A stretch of 64,000 nt of DNA, from positions 2,294,001 through 2,358,000 of the forward strand of contig CAWAAR010000003.1 in NCBI GenBank assembly GCA_963780135.1. Direction: 5' to 3'. Positions 25,950 through 36,600 of this stretch are shown here, piece by piece. This DNA is from Clostridium_AM sp963780135 (GTDB taxonomy: Bacteria; Bacillota; Clostridia; Clostridiales; Clostridiaceae). The first letter of the stretch is position 1; every line of letters starts with the position of its first letter. The position numbers and the translations under genes are program-made. The notes below the pieces were generated by a model. It had not been told where the DNA came from. It searched no databases and was given only the letters and a program-made list of their open reading frames with translations.

Positions 25950-27942
25950 GCTGGCAAAGAGGAATATGGAAAGAAGTTTAAAAATCTATACTATATACTT
26001 TTTAACCTTAGTATTTGGGGTATGTATTTTTTATACCTTTAATTCCATTGGTTCTCAAAAGATTATGATGAAGCTTAATGAATATCAGGTTCACAGTTTT
26101 CAGAAAATAGATGAGTTAATGGCCATAGTATCTATAGTTATATCGTGCATACTTGGATTTTTAATAATATATGCAAACAGCTATCTTATAAAACGAAGGA
26201 AAAAAGAATTTGGGATATATTTAACTCTTGGCATGGAAAATAGAGAAATATCAAATATATTACTAATTGAAACTATTTTAATTGGAGTATTTTCTTTAGG
26301 GCTAGGTTTATTATTAGGAGTATTTTTATCTCAAGGCATGTCAATTTTTACAGCAAAGCTATTTCATGTGAAAATGGAGAGTTTTAGATTTATATTTTCT
26401 AGTGAAGCATTTATAAAAACTATAGTTTATTTTGTAGTAATATACTTAGTTGTATTTTTATTTAATGTTATATCCATAACAAAACTGGAACTTATTGACT
26501 TGTTAACAGATGGAAGAAAAAATGAAAAGGTAAAAGTAAAGAACTTAAAAACTTCAATGATAATATTTATTATTAGTATTATTTGCACAGCATCAGCTTA
26601 TTTTATGATTTTGAATAAAAGTTCAACAATAATATTTGTAGATAAAACTATTATTATACCTATAACTTTAGCTGTAATTGGAACATTTTTATTTTTCTTC
26701 TCTTTATCTGGATTTTTATTAAGGTTAGTTCAAAATAGTAAAAGAGTATATTTGAAAGAATTAAATACGTTTTTACTAAGACAAATAAATAGCAGAATAA
26801 ACACTACATTTGTGTCCATGTCCTTCGTATGTATAATGATATTTATGTCAATATGTATGTTAGCAGGTGGGTTTAGCATTAGCAAAACTTTAAATAAAAA
26901 TATAGATGATTCACCACAATATGATATTAGTTTACTTTATATTGGTAAACTTACAATAAATGAGTTTTTAAGTAAAAATATAAATTTTAATTATTATGGA
27001 GAAGATTATGTTACTTATTATGAATATTATGGTAAAAGTGAAGATGAGCAATTAACGATTAAAACTTATATTGGTAAGTATGAATGTGAGAAAAACAGCT
27101 CATATGTGGATGTTCCAAGGGGTGGTGCAATACCAATAATCAAGTTGTCTGATTTTAATAATATTATGAAGCTTTCTAAAAAGAAAGGTATAACTTTAAA
27201 TAAGGGAGAATATGCAGCCTTTGGAGATATAAAGGGACTATTACCTTGTATACAGAAAGCAATGGATAAAAAAACAAAAATTAAAGTTAATGAACAAGAA
27301 TTAGTACCTTCAAAAAAACCTGTTATAGAGGTTAAAATAAGTGATATTCCTATGAAAACAAATGCTTGTACCTTTATAGTAGAAGATGAGTTAGCAGATG
27401 GGTTAGACCCAGGTTTAGGCTATTTAAATCTTAATTTTAAGGGGAATAAAGCTAAGAAAGAGAAGGAGTTTTTAAAGGATGTACCCTCGCTTTCTGAAAG
27501 TAGAAAAGATGGAATAACCTGTATATGTTTAACTAAGGAACAATTAAGAGCAGGTACTTTTGGGGATGCCGGGATAATTTCCTATTTGGCTCTTTATATG
27601 GGATTAATATTTTTAATAATATCAGCAGTAATATTATCTCTTCAGCAGTTATCTCAGTCAGCAGATAACATTGAAAGATATAAGCTTCTCAAAAAAATGG
27701 GTGTAGATGATGAAATGTTAGATAGGACAATACTTAAACAAACAGCAATTTATTTTATGATGCCGCTATTTTTAGCATTAATTCATTCTATTGTTGGATT
27801 AAGGGTAGCTAAGGTAATAGTAAATTATCTTGGAACAAATAATGTTGCAGAGCAGCTTTTAATAACCACACTTATTTTCATCATAATCTATGGAGGGTAC
27901 TTTTGGATTACTTATATTGGAGCTAAAAAAATGGTGAAATAA
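25939..27942 (+). CDS. BceB-like ABC transporter permease
   Basis: A 667-residue FtsX-type permease. After a first helix (IYTIYFLTLVFGVCIFYTF) there are FtsX core helices, a large extracellular domain of about 220 residues between helices 7 and 8 (about residues 315-535), and three final helices (about 545-665). The big domain is the peptide-sensing part in Bce systems. ATG 25939 is chosen because GGGGGTG lies about 10 bases upstream; ATG 25930 is also possible. It overlaps the ATPase gene by 11 bp. Its partner kinase and regulator lie 2.3 kb upstream. Confidence 0.9.
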   Translation: MYIKLAKRNMERSLKIYTIYFLTLVFGVCIFYTFNSIGSQKIMMKLNEYQVHSFQKIDELMAIVSIVISCILGFLIIYANSYLIKRRKKEFGIYLTLGMENREISNILLIETILIGVFSLGLGLLLGVFLSQGMSIFTAKLFHVKMESFRFIFSSEAFIKTIVYFVVIYLVVFLFNVISITKLELIDLLTDGRKNEKVKVKNLKTSMIIFIISIICTASAYFMILNKSSTIIFVDKTIIIPITLAVIGTFLFFFSLSGFLLRLVQNSKRVYLKELNTFLLRQINSRINTTFVSMSFVCIMIFMSICMLAGGFSISKTLNKNIDDSPQYDISLLYIGKLTINEFLSKNINFNYYGEDYVTYYEYYGKSEDEQLTIKTYIGKYECEKNSSYVDVPRGGAIPIIKLSDFNNIMKLSKKKGITLNKGEYAAFGDIKGLLPCIQKAMDKKTKIKVNEQELVPSKKPVIEVKISDIPMKTNACTFIVEDELADGLDPGLGYLNLNFKGNKAKKEKEFLKDVPSLSESRKDGITCICLTKEQLRAGTFGDAGIISYLALYMGLIFLIISAVILSLQQLSQSADNIERYKLLKKMGVDDEMLDRTILKQTAIYFMMPLFLALIHSIVGLRVAKVIVNYLGTNNVAEQLLITTLIFIIIYGGYFWITYIGAKKMVK

Positions 27943-28016
27943 GGTGATTGTATATTATACTATAGCAAAAATTCAGAAATACTAAATTAACAATTTTAGG
28001 AAGGATTAAATTTAAT

Positions 28017-29282
28017 ATGAAAAAGACTATTTTAAAGAATGAAAATTATTATAAAATTATGATGAGCTTGGGAATGGTGTTATGTATATTGTGGATACTT
28101 ATTGTAGACACCAAGCCATTTTCAGATTTTGATTATTATTATAGATTATCTGTGGACATAGCTAATGGTCTTCCCTGGGGAGATACTTATACATCAGTAG
28201 GATACTGTATGCTGCTTGGAGGATTTTTTAAACTTTTTGGAGCAAGTTTATTTAAAGCAAAGCTTCTTAATTTATTTTTAACGTTTGTAAGCTATGTACT
28301 ATTTTATGGTGTTATAAAAAAAGTAAATTTAAAAGAAAGAGATAGAAAGATAATATTTACATTATTTGTTTTTATGCCTAATAACATATTTTATAATAGT
28401 TTAGTAGCCACAGAAGTGCTGTTTACTACTATGCTTATTTTTATTACTTTTATATATTTTAGTGATATTAAATATAAGTACGTTTATGTAGGGGTACTTG
28501 TAGGCTTAAATACATTAATAAAACCTTTTTTTATTGCATATTTCTTTGCTATATTTTTATTGGAATTATTAATAGAGAAAAAAATTATCCTCTCTATAAA
28601 AAATTCATTAATAGTTTTAATAGTTTGTGCTATTACTATATCACCATGGATATATAGAAACACAAAGCTTGTAGGTCAACGTACTTATGTATCCAATAAT
28701 GGAGGGATTGTTTTATATATAAATAATAATTCTCAAAATAAACTGGGAAGATGGATGCCTGTAGATCAAGTAGAAAATTCTATTGTAAAAACAGAAGAAT
28801 ACAATAAGGCTAATATGACACAGAAAAATAAGATGCTTACTAAGGCGGCTAAAACATGGATAAAATCTCATCCAATGCAGTTTATACAGTTAGGTTTTAA
28901 AAGATTATTTAATACATATTTTTGGGGTGATGATGTACTTTACAGTATTTATGGAAGCCAGGTAAGTGCTGCTGCTTCTCCTATCCTATTTACTGTTACT
29001 AATGATACTCGAAGTACAATTTTTGCACTAGCCATAATATATATATTAATTTACAGTGTGATAGTTTTAAAACATATATGGAAAAGAAAAACACATCTTT
29101 TAAATAAATATACTTTATACAATGTAATACTATTCTATATGTTTACAGCTGTATATTTTGTAACAGAAGGACAAGGAAGATATGCTTTTCCGGAAATATT
29201 TATAATGATATATTGCTTTTATTGTTTTATAAAGTTTTCAATACACAAATATAAAAAACACTTTAGCTCTTGTTATGAATGA
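28017..29282 (+). CDS. GT-C type membrane glycosyltransferase (family 39-like)
   Basis: A 421-residue polytopic protein with about 9-10 hydrophobic helices. The first extracytoplasmic loop carries the acidic motif DTKPFSDFDYYYRLS (about 31-45), as in GT39/ArnT-like enzymes that use lipid-linked sugar donors. The second loop has TSVGYCMLLGGFF, and a basic C-terminal tail follows the last helices. It probably glycosylates a surface lipid or protein. It has its own AGGAAGGA ribosome site. Placement after a Bce-type module might suggest envelope modification against peptides, but this is positional inference. The acceptor is unknown. Confidence 0.75.
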   Translation: MKKTILKNENYYKIMMSLGMVLCILWILIVDTKPFSDFDYYYRLSVDIANGLPWGDTYTSVGYCMLLGGFFKLFGASLFKAKLLNLFLTFVSYVLFYGVIKKVNLKERDRKIIFTLFVFMPNNIFYNSLVATEVLFTTMLIFITFIYFSDIKYKYVYVGVLVGLNTLIKPFFIAYFFAIFLLELLIEKKIILSIKNSLIVLIVCAITISPWIYRNTKLVGQRTYVSNNGGIVLYINNNSQNKLGRWMPVDQVENSIVKTEEYNKANMTQKNKMLTKAAKTWIKSHPMQFIQLGFKRLFNTYFWGDDVLYSIYGSQVSAAASPILFTVTNDTRSTIFALAIIYILIYSVIVLKHIWKRKTHLLNKYTLYNVILFYMFTAVYFVTEGQGRYAFPEIFIMIYCFYCFIKFSIHKYKKHFSSCYE

Positions 29283-29367
29283 TCAACCAGACACTTAACT
29301 TATACTTAGGTATAAGTTAAGTGTGGGTGGTGATTACCTATAATTATAAGAAAGGATAGTAATATTT

Positions 29368-30129
29368 ATGAAGATTTCAGTTGAAAATTTAAATATGATA
29401 TACCCAAAGGGTAAAAAAGCATTAGAGGATGTTTCTGTAGAAATAGAAAGCCCTGGTCTCATTGGGATTCTGGGTTCTAAAGGAGCAGGAAAGTCAACTT
29501 TAATAAAGCTATTGATAGGAGAGTTATTACCAACTAGTGGGAAAATTCTTGTGGATGACGTACCACTTCTTAAGATGAAAAAAAAGCTAAAATCAAGCTT
29601 GGGATATTTGCCAGAGTCTTTTGGGCTTTATGATGAGCTCACCCTATGGCAGTTTCTTGATTATATAGCAGTACTTAAAGGAATAAAAAATAGCAGAAAT
29701 GTCATTAAAGAAGTTATTCAAAAGACAAATCTTATGGAGAAACAGGAAGCTCCTATTTCCACTTTATCTGATAGGGAAAGGCAGTGTGTAGGGATTGCTC
29801 AGGCGCTTATTGGTAGTCCAGAACTACTGATTTTCGATGAACCCACTGCTGGACTTGATCTAGAGAAACGTATTAATTTTCGCAATTTGATTTCTCAAAT
29901 TGCAAAGGAGAAGCTTGTTTTATTATCCACAAACATAATTGAAGACGTGGAACCTTTATGTGATGAATTGATTATTATTAAACATGGTGAAATTTTATTT
30001 AACGGCACATCAAAGCAATTGATTGACTTGGCTTATAATGATGTTATAGTACTTAAAGAACATAATGCAAAACCTACCCTTGAGGAGGCCTATATGTATC
30101 TAATTACTGGAAAAGAGGTGATTAAATAG
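29368..30129 (+). CDS. ABC transporter ATP-binding protein with altered signature motif
   Basis: A 253-residue ATPase. Walker A is GSKGAGKST (36-44), and Walker B is LLIFDEPTAGLD. The signature at 133-137 is LSDRE in place of LSGGQ, and the switch region is LLSTNIIED without the usual His. These changes suggest weak or altered ATP hydrolysis. The partner gene starts within its stop codon and is cut short, so the pair may be decaying. The AGAAAGGATAG ribosome site looks normal. Confidence 0.85.
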   Translation: MKISVENLNMIYPKGKKALEDVSVEIESPGLIGILGSKGAGKSTLIKLLIGELLPTSGKILVDDVPLLKMKKKLKSSLGYLPESFGLYDELTLWQFLDYIAVLKGIKNSRNVIKEVIQKTNLMEKQEAPISTLSDRERQCVGIAQALIGSPELLIFDEPTAGLDLEKRINFRNLISQIAKEKLVLLSTNIIEDVEPLCDELIIIKHGEILFNGTSKQLIDLAYNDVIVLKEHNAKPTLEEAYMYLITGKEVIK

Positions 30130-30626
30130 TGAATTTCTTTTCATACCTTACAGTGGAATTAAATCGCATTTTTCATTTACGAACCGTGTATATGATTATT
30201 CTACTTACCATGATTTCTCCCATAGTAGGATATAATATAAGAGGAACTATGCTTGCCCAAAGCGCAATTGGTGATTTCATTGTAAAACCCTGTATAACTG
30301 GTGTACTGGTCAGTGGAGTTCTATTTGGAATGCTAACTTTAATAGAATTTGACCGTGTTAACAAACAGAAGATTGGATCATTAACTAATAATATTGTGTC
30401 ACCTTTGGTGATAAATATGGTGAGAACTCTTTCCATAGGAATAATAGCCATACTTAGTGTTACTATCACGGCAATAATGTATTTGCCTTATGTTATCATG
30501 AAAATGGGGTACACTTTTGATGCATACACTTACTTAAACAAATTCTTTATATTAATGCCCTTCTCTGTATTGTTGTCAATTTTAGCAGCTTCTGTATTTT
30601 ATCAAGTTTTCTATACTTTTAAATGA
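30129..30626 (+). pseudogene. Truncated ABC-2 type permease
   Basis: A 165-residue protein with about four hydrophobic helices, starting at GTG that shares one base with the upstream TAG. The N-terminus (NFFSYLTVELNRIFHLRTVY) and FDRVNKQKIGSL region match the beginning of much larger ABC-2 permeases found next to such ATPases. The protein stops after the fourth helix (VFYQVFYTFK) and no continuing homologous frame is evident downstream before a terminator. It is therefore likely a 3'-deleted remnant, although a short functional half-permease cannot be excluded. Confidence 0.65.
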
Positions 30627-30695
30627 AAATAAACAATATGCACATAGTAAATATTGTGTGGAAGATAAGAATATATTTGAAGTTATTGTTTAATA

Positions 30696-30729
30696 GAGAG
30701 ATTAGCAATTAATTGCTAATCTCTTTTTT
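30696..30729 (+). terminator. Terminator after the truncated ABC pair
   Basis: AGAGATTAGCAATT (30696-30709) pairs with AATTGCTAATCTCT and is followed by TTTTTT. Confidence 0.85.
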
Positions 30730-30990
30730 ATATAGTAAAGTAATATAAGTTGGTAATTATTATGAGTTTTGGATAATTGTATTTGAAATAGGATTTTACT
30801 ATGGACAATACAGCCATGCTAACTAAATAAGTTTAGCGGTATGTTTTAAGAGAAGTAAGTAAAAATTAGGGGAAAATTTATAATCGTTAATCTTAAAAAG
30901 GACAGGAAACTTGAAGGATGATAAAATAGGATTAGTTAAATAATTAGCAATAAATACAAAATTTAACTATTTAAGGGGGATGCGCAAATA
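30730..30990. other. Spacer upstream of the FtsZ-like gene
   Basis: AT-rich spacer. TTTAGCGG and short A-runs are present, but no convincing promoter pair or structured element was identified. A ribosome site AAGGGGG lies at 30974-30980. Confidence 0.3.
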
Positions 30991-31866
30991 ATGAATACAA
31001 TGGAACAATTTAATGGCATATGTTTAACAAAGTCAACTATATTTTGTACTTGTAAGGATAAGTACGATAGCATTGGAGAGGAGTTTAATTGTGAGTTAGA
31101 TAGTATAAACAAAGTTTTGATTAAAGATGAATTTTTAAATGAGGATAATGTGGAAGAAATTATATATCCTTCTATATATAAAGCTGTGTATCAATCGAAA
31201 GTATGTTATGTGATTATTGCTTTAGAGGAAGAAAGAGATTTAAAAATAGCTAAATACATATATAAAATAGCAAAGAAAAAAGACATATTGACAATTGGAA
31301 TAGGAGTTAAGCCATCAATTTCACAGAATAAGGAATCTAGAGAAATTTCCGATTCTCAAATCTTGCTATTAAAAAGAAATTTGGATTCTTTGGTAATAAT
31401 AGATAATGAAGTTTTAGTAAGTAATGAAAATATTACGTTAGATGAGATAGAAAAACAAAGTAACGATAATGTAATAGCTAATCTAAAATCTATGATTTAT
31501 CCAATATGTTTGTCAGGTGTAGTAAATATTGAAGTATCAGATTTAAAATATATTATGAGTGGAAATACAATAGCTTATATTGGATTTGGAAGTGCAAGTG
31601 GAACTAATAGAGCACAGATAGCTGCAAAGAAGGCAATTAATAGTAAACTTATAGTAGAGCCTTTAAAGAAAGCTACTAAACAATTATTGATGATAGAAGG
31701 CGACCCAAGTATGAATTTGCTAGAAATATATGAGGTAACTAAAAAAATATCAGATGTATCAGATTGTGATATAAACAATATTTTTTTCGGCGCAGTTTTA
31801 AATGAAGATTTAAAGGATGAAATACAAGTATCTATAGTGGCAGCTGGATACAATGCTGAGAAATAG
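30991..31866 (+). CDS. Divergent FtsZ-like protein lacking the GTP-binding loop
   Basis: A 291-residue protein whose second half aligns with the FtsZ core: LDSLVIIDNEVL (131-142), the T7-loop region GVVNIEVSDLKYIM (176-189), YIGFGSASGTNRAQIAAKKA (196-215), and IFFGAVLNEDLKDEI (264-278) followed by VSIVAAGY. The tubulin signature GGGTGTG is replaced by ALEEERD (77-83), and the N-terminal glycine loop of FtsZ is absent, so GTP binding is not expected. The catalytic NxDxxD is NIEVSD, with the first Asp changed to Glu. It stops just after the core, with no tail peptide for FtsA/SepF. It could act as a modulator or cap of FtsZ filaments. A MazG-like gene follows 61 bp later. Confidence 0.85.
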   Translation: MNTMEQFNGICLTKSTIFCTCKDKYDSIGEEFNCELDSINKVLIKDEFLNEDNVEEIIYPSIYKAVYQSKVCYVIIALEEERDLKIAKYIYKIAKKKDILTIGIGVKPSISQNKESREISDSQILLLKRNLDSLVIIDNEVLVSNENITLDEIEKQSNDNVIANLKSMIYPICLSGVVNIEVSDLKYIMSGNTIAYIGFGSASGTNRAQIAAKKAINSKLIVEPLKKATKQLLMIEGDPSMNLLEIYEVTKKISDVSDCDINNIFFGAVLNEDLKDEIQVSIVAAGYNAEK

Positions 31867-31927
31867 AGAGGGACTTTGTGATATAATTAATACAAAATAC
31901 TTGTAAAACGCAGAAAGAGAGATAACA

Positions 31928-32245
31928 ATGAAAGACACAATAAATAGAATTAGAAAATTTAGAACTGATAGGGATTGGGACCAATTTCATACACCAGCTA
32001 ACTTATCTAAAGCAATTTCAATTGAAGCAGCAGAGCTTTTAGAAAATTTTTTGTGGGATGAAGAAAACTATAATAAAGAGCATGTACTTGAAGAGCTTGC
32101 TGACGTTATGGTTTATTGTATACAAATGGCTGATTCATTAGATGTTGATTTAAGAGATATTATAAATAGTAAGATGGATAAAAATGAGAAAAAGTATCCA
32201 GTTGAAAAAGCTAAGGGTAATAGTAAAAAATATACTGAACTATAA
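31928..32245 (+). CDS. MazG-like nucleotide pyrophosphohydrolase
   Basis: A 105-residue all-alpha NTP pyrophosphatase of the MazG/RS21-C6 type. Metal-binding acidic pairs are seen in SIEAAELLENFLW (about 32-44) and LEELADVMVYC (about 57-67), the E-x2-E and E-x2-D pattern of the fold. A conserved C-terminal YPVEKAKGNSKKY segment is also present. It cleaves non-canonical or surplus nucleoside triphosphates to monophosphate and pyrophosphate, a house-cleaning role. It sits 61 bp after the FtsZ-like gene and may share its transcript; a terminator follows. Confidence 0.9.
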   Translation: MKDTINRIRKFRTDRDWDQFHTPANLSKAISIEAAELLENFLWDEENYNKEHVLEELADVMVYCIQMADSLDVDLRDIINSKMDKNEKKYPVEKAKGNSKKYTEL

Positions 32246-32300
32246 AAAAGTAATATAAGTATATAGGTTAAAACCTAGGTTTAATTTTTAGTTCAAGTAT

Positions 32301-32348
32301 AAGTACTACTAAATTCACTTATTTTGATGAAATTAGTAGTACTTTTTA
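32301..32348 (+). terminator. Terminator after the MazG-like gene
   Basis: AAGTACTACTAA (32301-32312) pairs with TTAGTAGTACTT (32333-32344) and is followed by TTTAC. It is also suitable for the convergent nitroreductase gene. Confidence 0.8.
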
Positions 32349-32379
32349 CTGCACTAAAATTACTGTAATTATGTATCTA

Positions 32380-32952
32380 TTATATTAAAATATCTTCAAG
32401 TTTTCGTTTAGGTACATGATGATTTGACTCTTCATCTTCCCAATATTTTATATCGCCATCTTTTATTAAATCATCTATTATAACATTTTGTTGAGGTTTA
32501 CCAATGGCAATAACTAGCTGAATTTCATAGTCATCTGGAACATTAAGTGAATTTTTTAATGATTCCTTATCAAATGCGCCAATAATACATCCACCTAGTC
32601 TATTTTCAACTGCACCAAGAAGTATGCTTTGGCATGCAATTCCAATATCTATTTGTAATGTAGGTGAGTTAGTTAAAGTATTGTCCTTTAGTATAAGAAT
32701 ATATGCTGCAGGTCTTTCTCCTTCCTTTGGGCCATTCCAATCTTTTAAATAACCTGCCCAACGAAGATTAGGAAAAATCAGTTCTCCTCTTTGCTTATCT
32801 GAAACAATCATATATTTAAGAGGTTGAAGATTCATTCCTGATGGTGATAGTCTTGCAAGATTTACAAGTTCCTTTAATACAGCTTCACTAATTTCTAAAT
32901 GTTCATGAAATTTTCTATAACTTCTGTTCTCTGTTACTAAGTTTTTTATCAT
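32380..32952 (-). CDS. Nitroreductase family protein
   Basis: A 190-residue FMN-dependent nitroreductase-like protein: the N-terminal NRSYRKFHEH motif binds the phosphate of FMN, ARLSPSGMNLQPLKYMIV is the usual second flavin-contact region, and QSILLGAVENRLGGCIIGAFD with VIAIGKPQQ closes the fold. These enzymes reduce nitro compounds, quinones or other acceptors with NAD(P)H. ATG 32952 follows AAGGAGTGAT; a GTG three codons upstream is less likely. It is transcribed alone, convergent with the MazG-like gene. Confidence 0.9.
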   Translation of the reverse strand: MIKNLVTENRSYRKFHEHLEISEAVLKELVNLARLSPSGMNLQPLKYMIVSDKQRGELIFPNLRWAGYLKDWNGPKEGERPAAYILILKDNTLTNSPTLQIDIGIACQSILLGAVENRLGGCIIGAFDKESLKNSLNVPDDYEIQLVIAIGKPQQNVIIDDLIKDGDIKYWEDEESNHHVPKRKLEDILI

Positions 32953-32961
32953 AAATATCAC

Positions 32962-33633
32962 TCCTTATGTCTAATCTTATCATTGATTCTATTATATATA
33001 TTTTTTAAAAACTTAGCAATTTTTAATAATAAAAGTACTTTAGTCATATCAGAGAAAATAAATATCCAGCGGAAATGATGATATTACAAATCTAATAATA
33101 GGCAGATAAAAGTTCAACTCCTATGTTGACAAATTTTATGGCGCTTTAATCTTTGATTTGTTTATTCTTAATATTCTTAATATTTTTAGTATTATCTTGA
33201 AATAAATTCTCATAAAATGTATAATATAATACAAATATCTAATTATGGTTTATTTGTATATTTATATAATAATTATACGTATAGTACTATAATTAGACAT
33301 TATAGTACTATTCTTAACAACGCTTTTATAAGAAGGCATAGTTTCAAAGAAATTCAGATGCTTTAAGTATGACAAAGAAACCTTTTAAATCATATCAAAA
33401 AAGGTTTAAATACTAGAAATTCTAATTTTATCATTTTAGATAAGATAATTTATTTTTCAACGTTTCAATGGAGTTTTTTGCAAAAAACTAATATTACTTT
33501 ATATGATGCTACAGCACAGTGTAATCATACACACATCTTCAGGTTTTATACTATAAATATGTAATTAAATTCATTATTTGTAATAATAAGTAATTTAAAG
33601 TATTTATTTTGTGCCCTTGGCGCAGCGAAAGGA
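32962..33633. other. Long AT-rich intergenic region
   Basis: About 670 bp without a supported gene. It holds an inverted repeat ATAGTACTATAAT/ATTATAGTACTAT (33281-33293 and 33299-33311) with a 5-base loop, and a 24-bp exact match (33078-33101) to the type III methyltransferase gene (40205-40228). A run reading AAACCTTTTAAATC/AAAAGGTTTAAA near 33380-33412 could form a further hairpin. It separates the nitroreductase from the glucan lyase and must contain promoters for both. Confidence 0.5.
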
Positions 33634-33645
33634 ATGATTATTTAT

Positions 33646-36600
33646 ATGTCTAAATGTACTAATCTTAAGTTTATCAAAGTAGAAGATTTTTTTAATAGTA
33701 GTAAATTTTGGAGTAAGCTAGACAATGCAAACTCTCCCACTTATGATGAAAACCAAAAAGTTTTATCTCTTATTTTTAAAACTAATAGTGATGAAAACTG
33801 TGCAATGGTTATACATTTTCCAAAGAAAGATACATTTCGTCTTCGATTTAATCCATGCAAAATAACTCCAGAAGAATATTCAAAACAAAATACTCGTAGC
33901 ATTGTTAATGACTCCTTTGATGAGCTAATAAAGAACTTTAATGATTTTAAAACTAAATATGATTACGATACAAAAAACAATGTAGTCCAAGTTATTACAT
34001 TTGAAGAAGATAAAGCATACATGAAATTGGTTATAACATTAAATAATTTTCATATGGAAGTTTTTAAATATAACCAAAATAATGAAGAAATTTTAGTATC
34101 AAGCACTGATGATTATGGAGTTCGTTATAATAAAATTTCTTCTTATAATGGAATAGATGAATATTCTATTGTTTATTCATTTGTAAAACCTTTCACTGCA
34201 AAATATATAGGCTTTGGAGAAACTGGTGGAAAAACTTTATGTAAAAATGCAAAGCAAATAACCTATATGAACTATGACAATATGATGTATAAGCAAATTT
34301 ATGGCCGTGGAGCTTTAGATGATAGAGAGCCTTTATATCACAATAATCCATTTTTTATGGAATTCTATGGTGAACCCGCTGAAGATAGTGTGAGTGGAAT
34401 TTTCATAGACAATGCATCTGAATCTTTTGTAGATGTGGGTTATAGTAATTCAGAAAGATATATGATAGGAACCTTATTAGGAGATTTAGATTTTTATTTC
34501 TTTTTAGGAAACAATGCAGAAGAGGTTATGAGTTCTTATGTATCCTTTGTAGGAACTGCCAGGTTAAAACCTCGTTATATACTTGGTTATCATCAAGGTT
34601 GTTATGGATATGAAAAAAGGTCAGATTTAGAAGAAGTAGTGGAAGATTATCGTAATTACCAAATACCAATTGATGGACTTCATGTGGATGTAGACTTACA
34701 AAAGAACTATGAAACTTTTACTATTGATGAAAATAAATTTCCAAATCCCAAAGAAATGTTCGGAAAATTAAGAAAACAAGGGATTAAATGCTGCACAAAT
34801 ATTACACCTATTATAAGTAATCAAGATAATAATTATGCAACTTACAAGTCTGGACTGGAAAAAGGATATTTTGTAACAGATAATCGTGTGTTGCCTTGTG
34901 CTTCCTCAGAAGAAAGCTATCAAGACTTTAATTTTGGAACAGAAGCTATAAAAACTATTGATGATATAGTTAATCAGAAAGACAAAAATCCAATACAGGA
35001 AAAGGTATTTAAGAACATTGTTAATAATTATAATAGTGGTAATCCTTATGAAGGAGCTGTCTATTATGGTGGTGACAGAGGTGTAATAGGTCATTACCCT
35101 GATTTTGGAAGAAAAGAAGTGAGAGAATGGTGGGGAGAGCAATACAGCTATTTATTTGAACAAGGACTTGAATTTGTATGGCAAGATATGACAAGTCCAG
35201 CAATAATGCCGTACCTTGGAGATATGCGTTCCTTTCCTTTTAAACTTTTGATTACTAATGACTTCTTGAAAAAATATGATTATGCAGATTCAGAAGGTAA
35301 TGACACTAAGGATGATCAGTATCAAAAATCCCCAGCAATAAAAGTGTGGTCATTATATCCTTATAATCTTCATAAAGCCACTTTTCACGGACTAAACAAT
35401 CTTCCATGTAGAATAAATAAAAGAAACTTTATTATAGGCCGCGGCGGATTTACAGGAATGCATAGATTTGCAGGATTATGGACAGGAGATAATGCTTCTA
35501 CTTGGGATTTCCTAAAAATTAATGTGGCCCAGGTATTAGCTCTTGGGATTTCTGGCGAACCTATAACGGGAGAGGATACAGGTGGGTTTATGGCTTCTCG
35601 TGATGGTGAACAGTGGGTAGATCCTGAATTATTTATACGCTGGATGGTAGTAGGTTCCTTTTTACCTTGGTTTAGAAATCACTATATAAAAAAGGGATCA
35701 AAGTTATTTCAGGAACCTTATAAATTCCAAACTGTAATCAATAAAGTATCTCCAAGCGAAAGACCTATGTATAGTTATGTGTTAAAAGTAACTAAATATT
35801 ATATAGAGCAAAGATATCGTTTAATGCAGGTATTTTATGATGCAATGTTTGATAATACTTCTACTGGAATGGCTATTGTAAGACCTTTATTTTTAAATGA
35901 TTGGAAGGACAAAGCATTATTTAATGATAAAATAGATTTTCTTAACAATGAATTCTTCTTAGGAAAAGACTTACTAGTTGCTCCTATATTAGACAAACAA
36001 TGCGATGAAAATATGCAGGGTAAACGAGATGTATATCTTCCATCAGGCAACAGCTGGTACTGCTTTATGGATAACCAAAGACCTTTGCTTTCTCTTATTG
36101 AAGGTGGAACAACTATCTTTGATTATGATGCTCACATTAGTGATGATGATAGCCATATAGGATTTATATGTCCTACATTTGTAAGAGCAGGAGCCATTAT
36201 ACCTACCATTGAACTTGAACAATATGTAGGAGAGAAAAACGAAAAAGGACAAGCTAATCCTATTACTATTAATATCTATCCTAGCGCTGATGGAAAGTAT
36301 ACTATGTACTTAGATGATGGAGTAAGTCGTTCTTCTGCGCCGATATGTGATGAAAGTCAAGGTGGAGACCCTATGGCTAAAGGAGAATACAGAGAGGTAC
36401 TAATTAAACATAGTTATACTGATGCTAAGCATAGGGAAGTAAATATAAATCGTGTTTATGATAATTATACTCCAAAGTATGAAGATTTCTTCTTTGTTGC
36501 CATTTTATATGATGAAAAAGAACTTAGTGAAAAAGGTGTTAGTCCTGTTGAAAAAATTACCATTAATGAAAAGGAAATTTCTATTATAACAGATGGTAAT

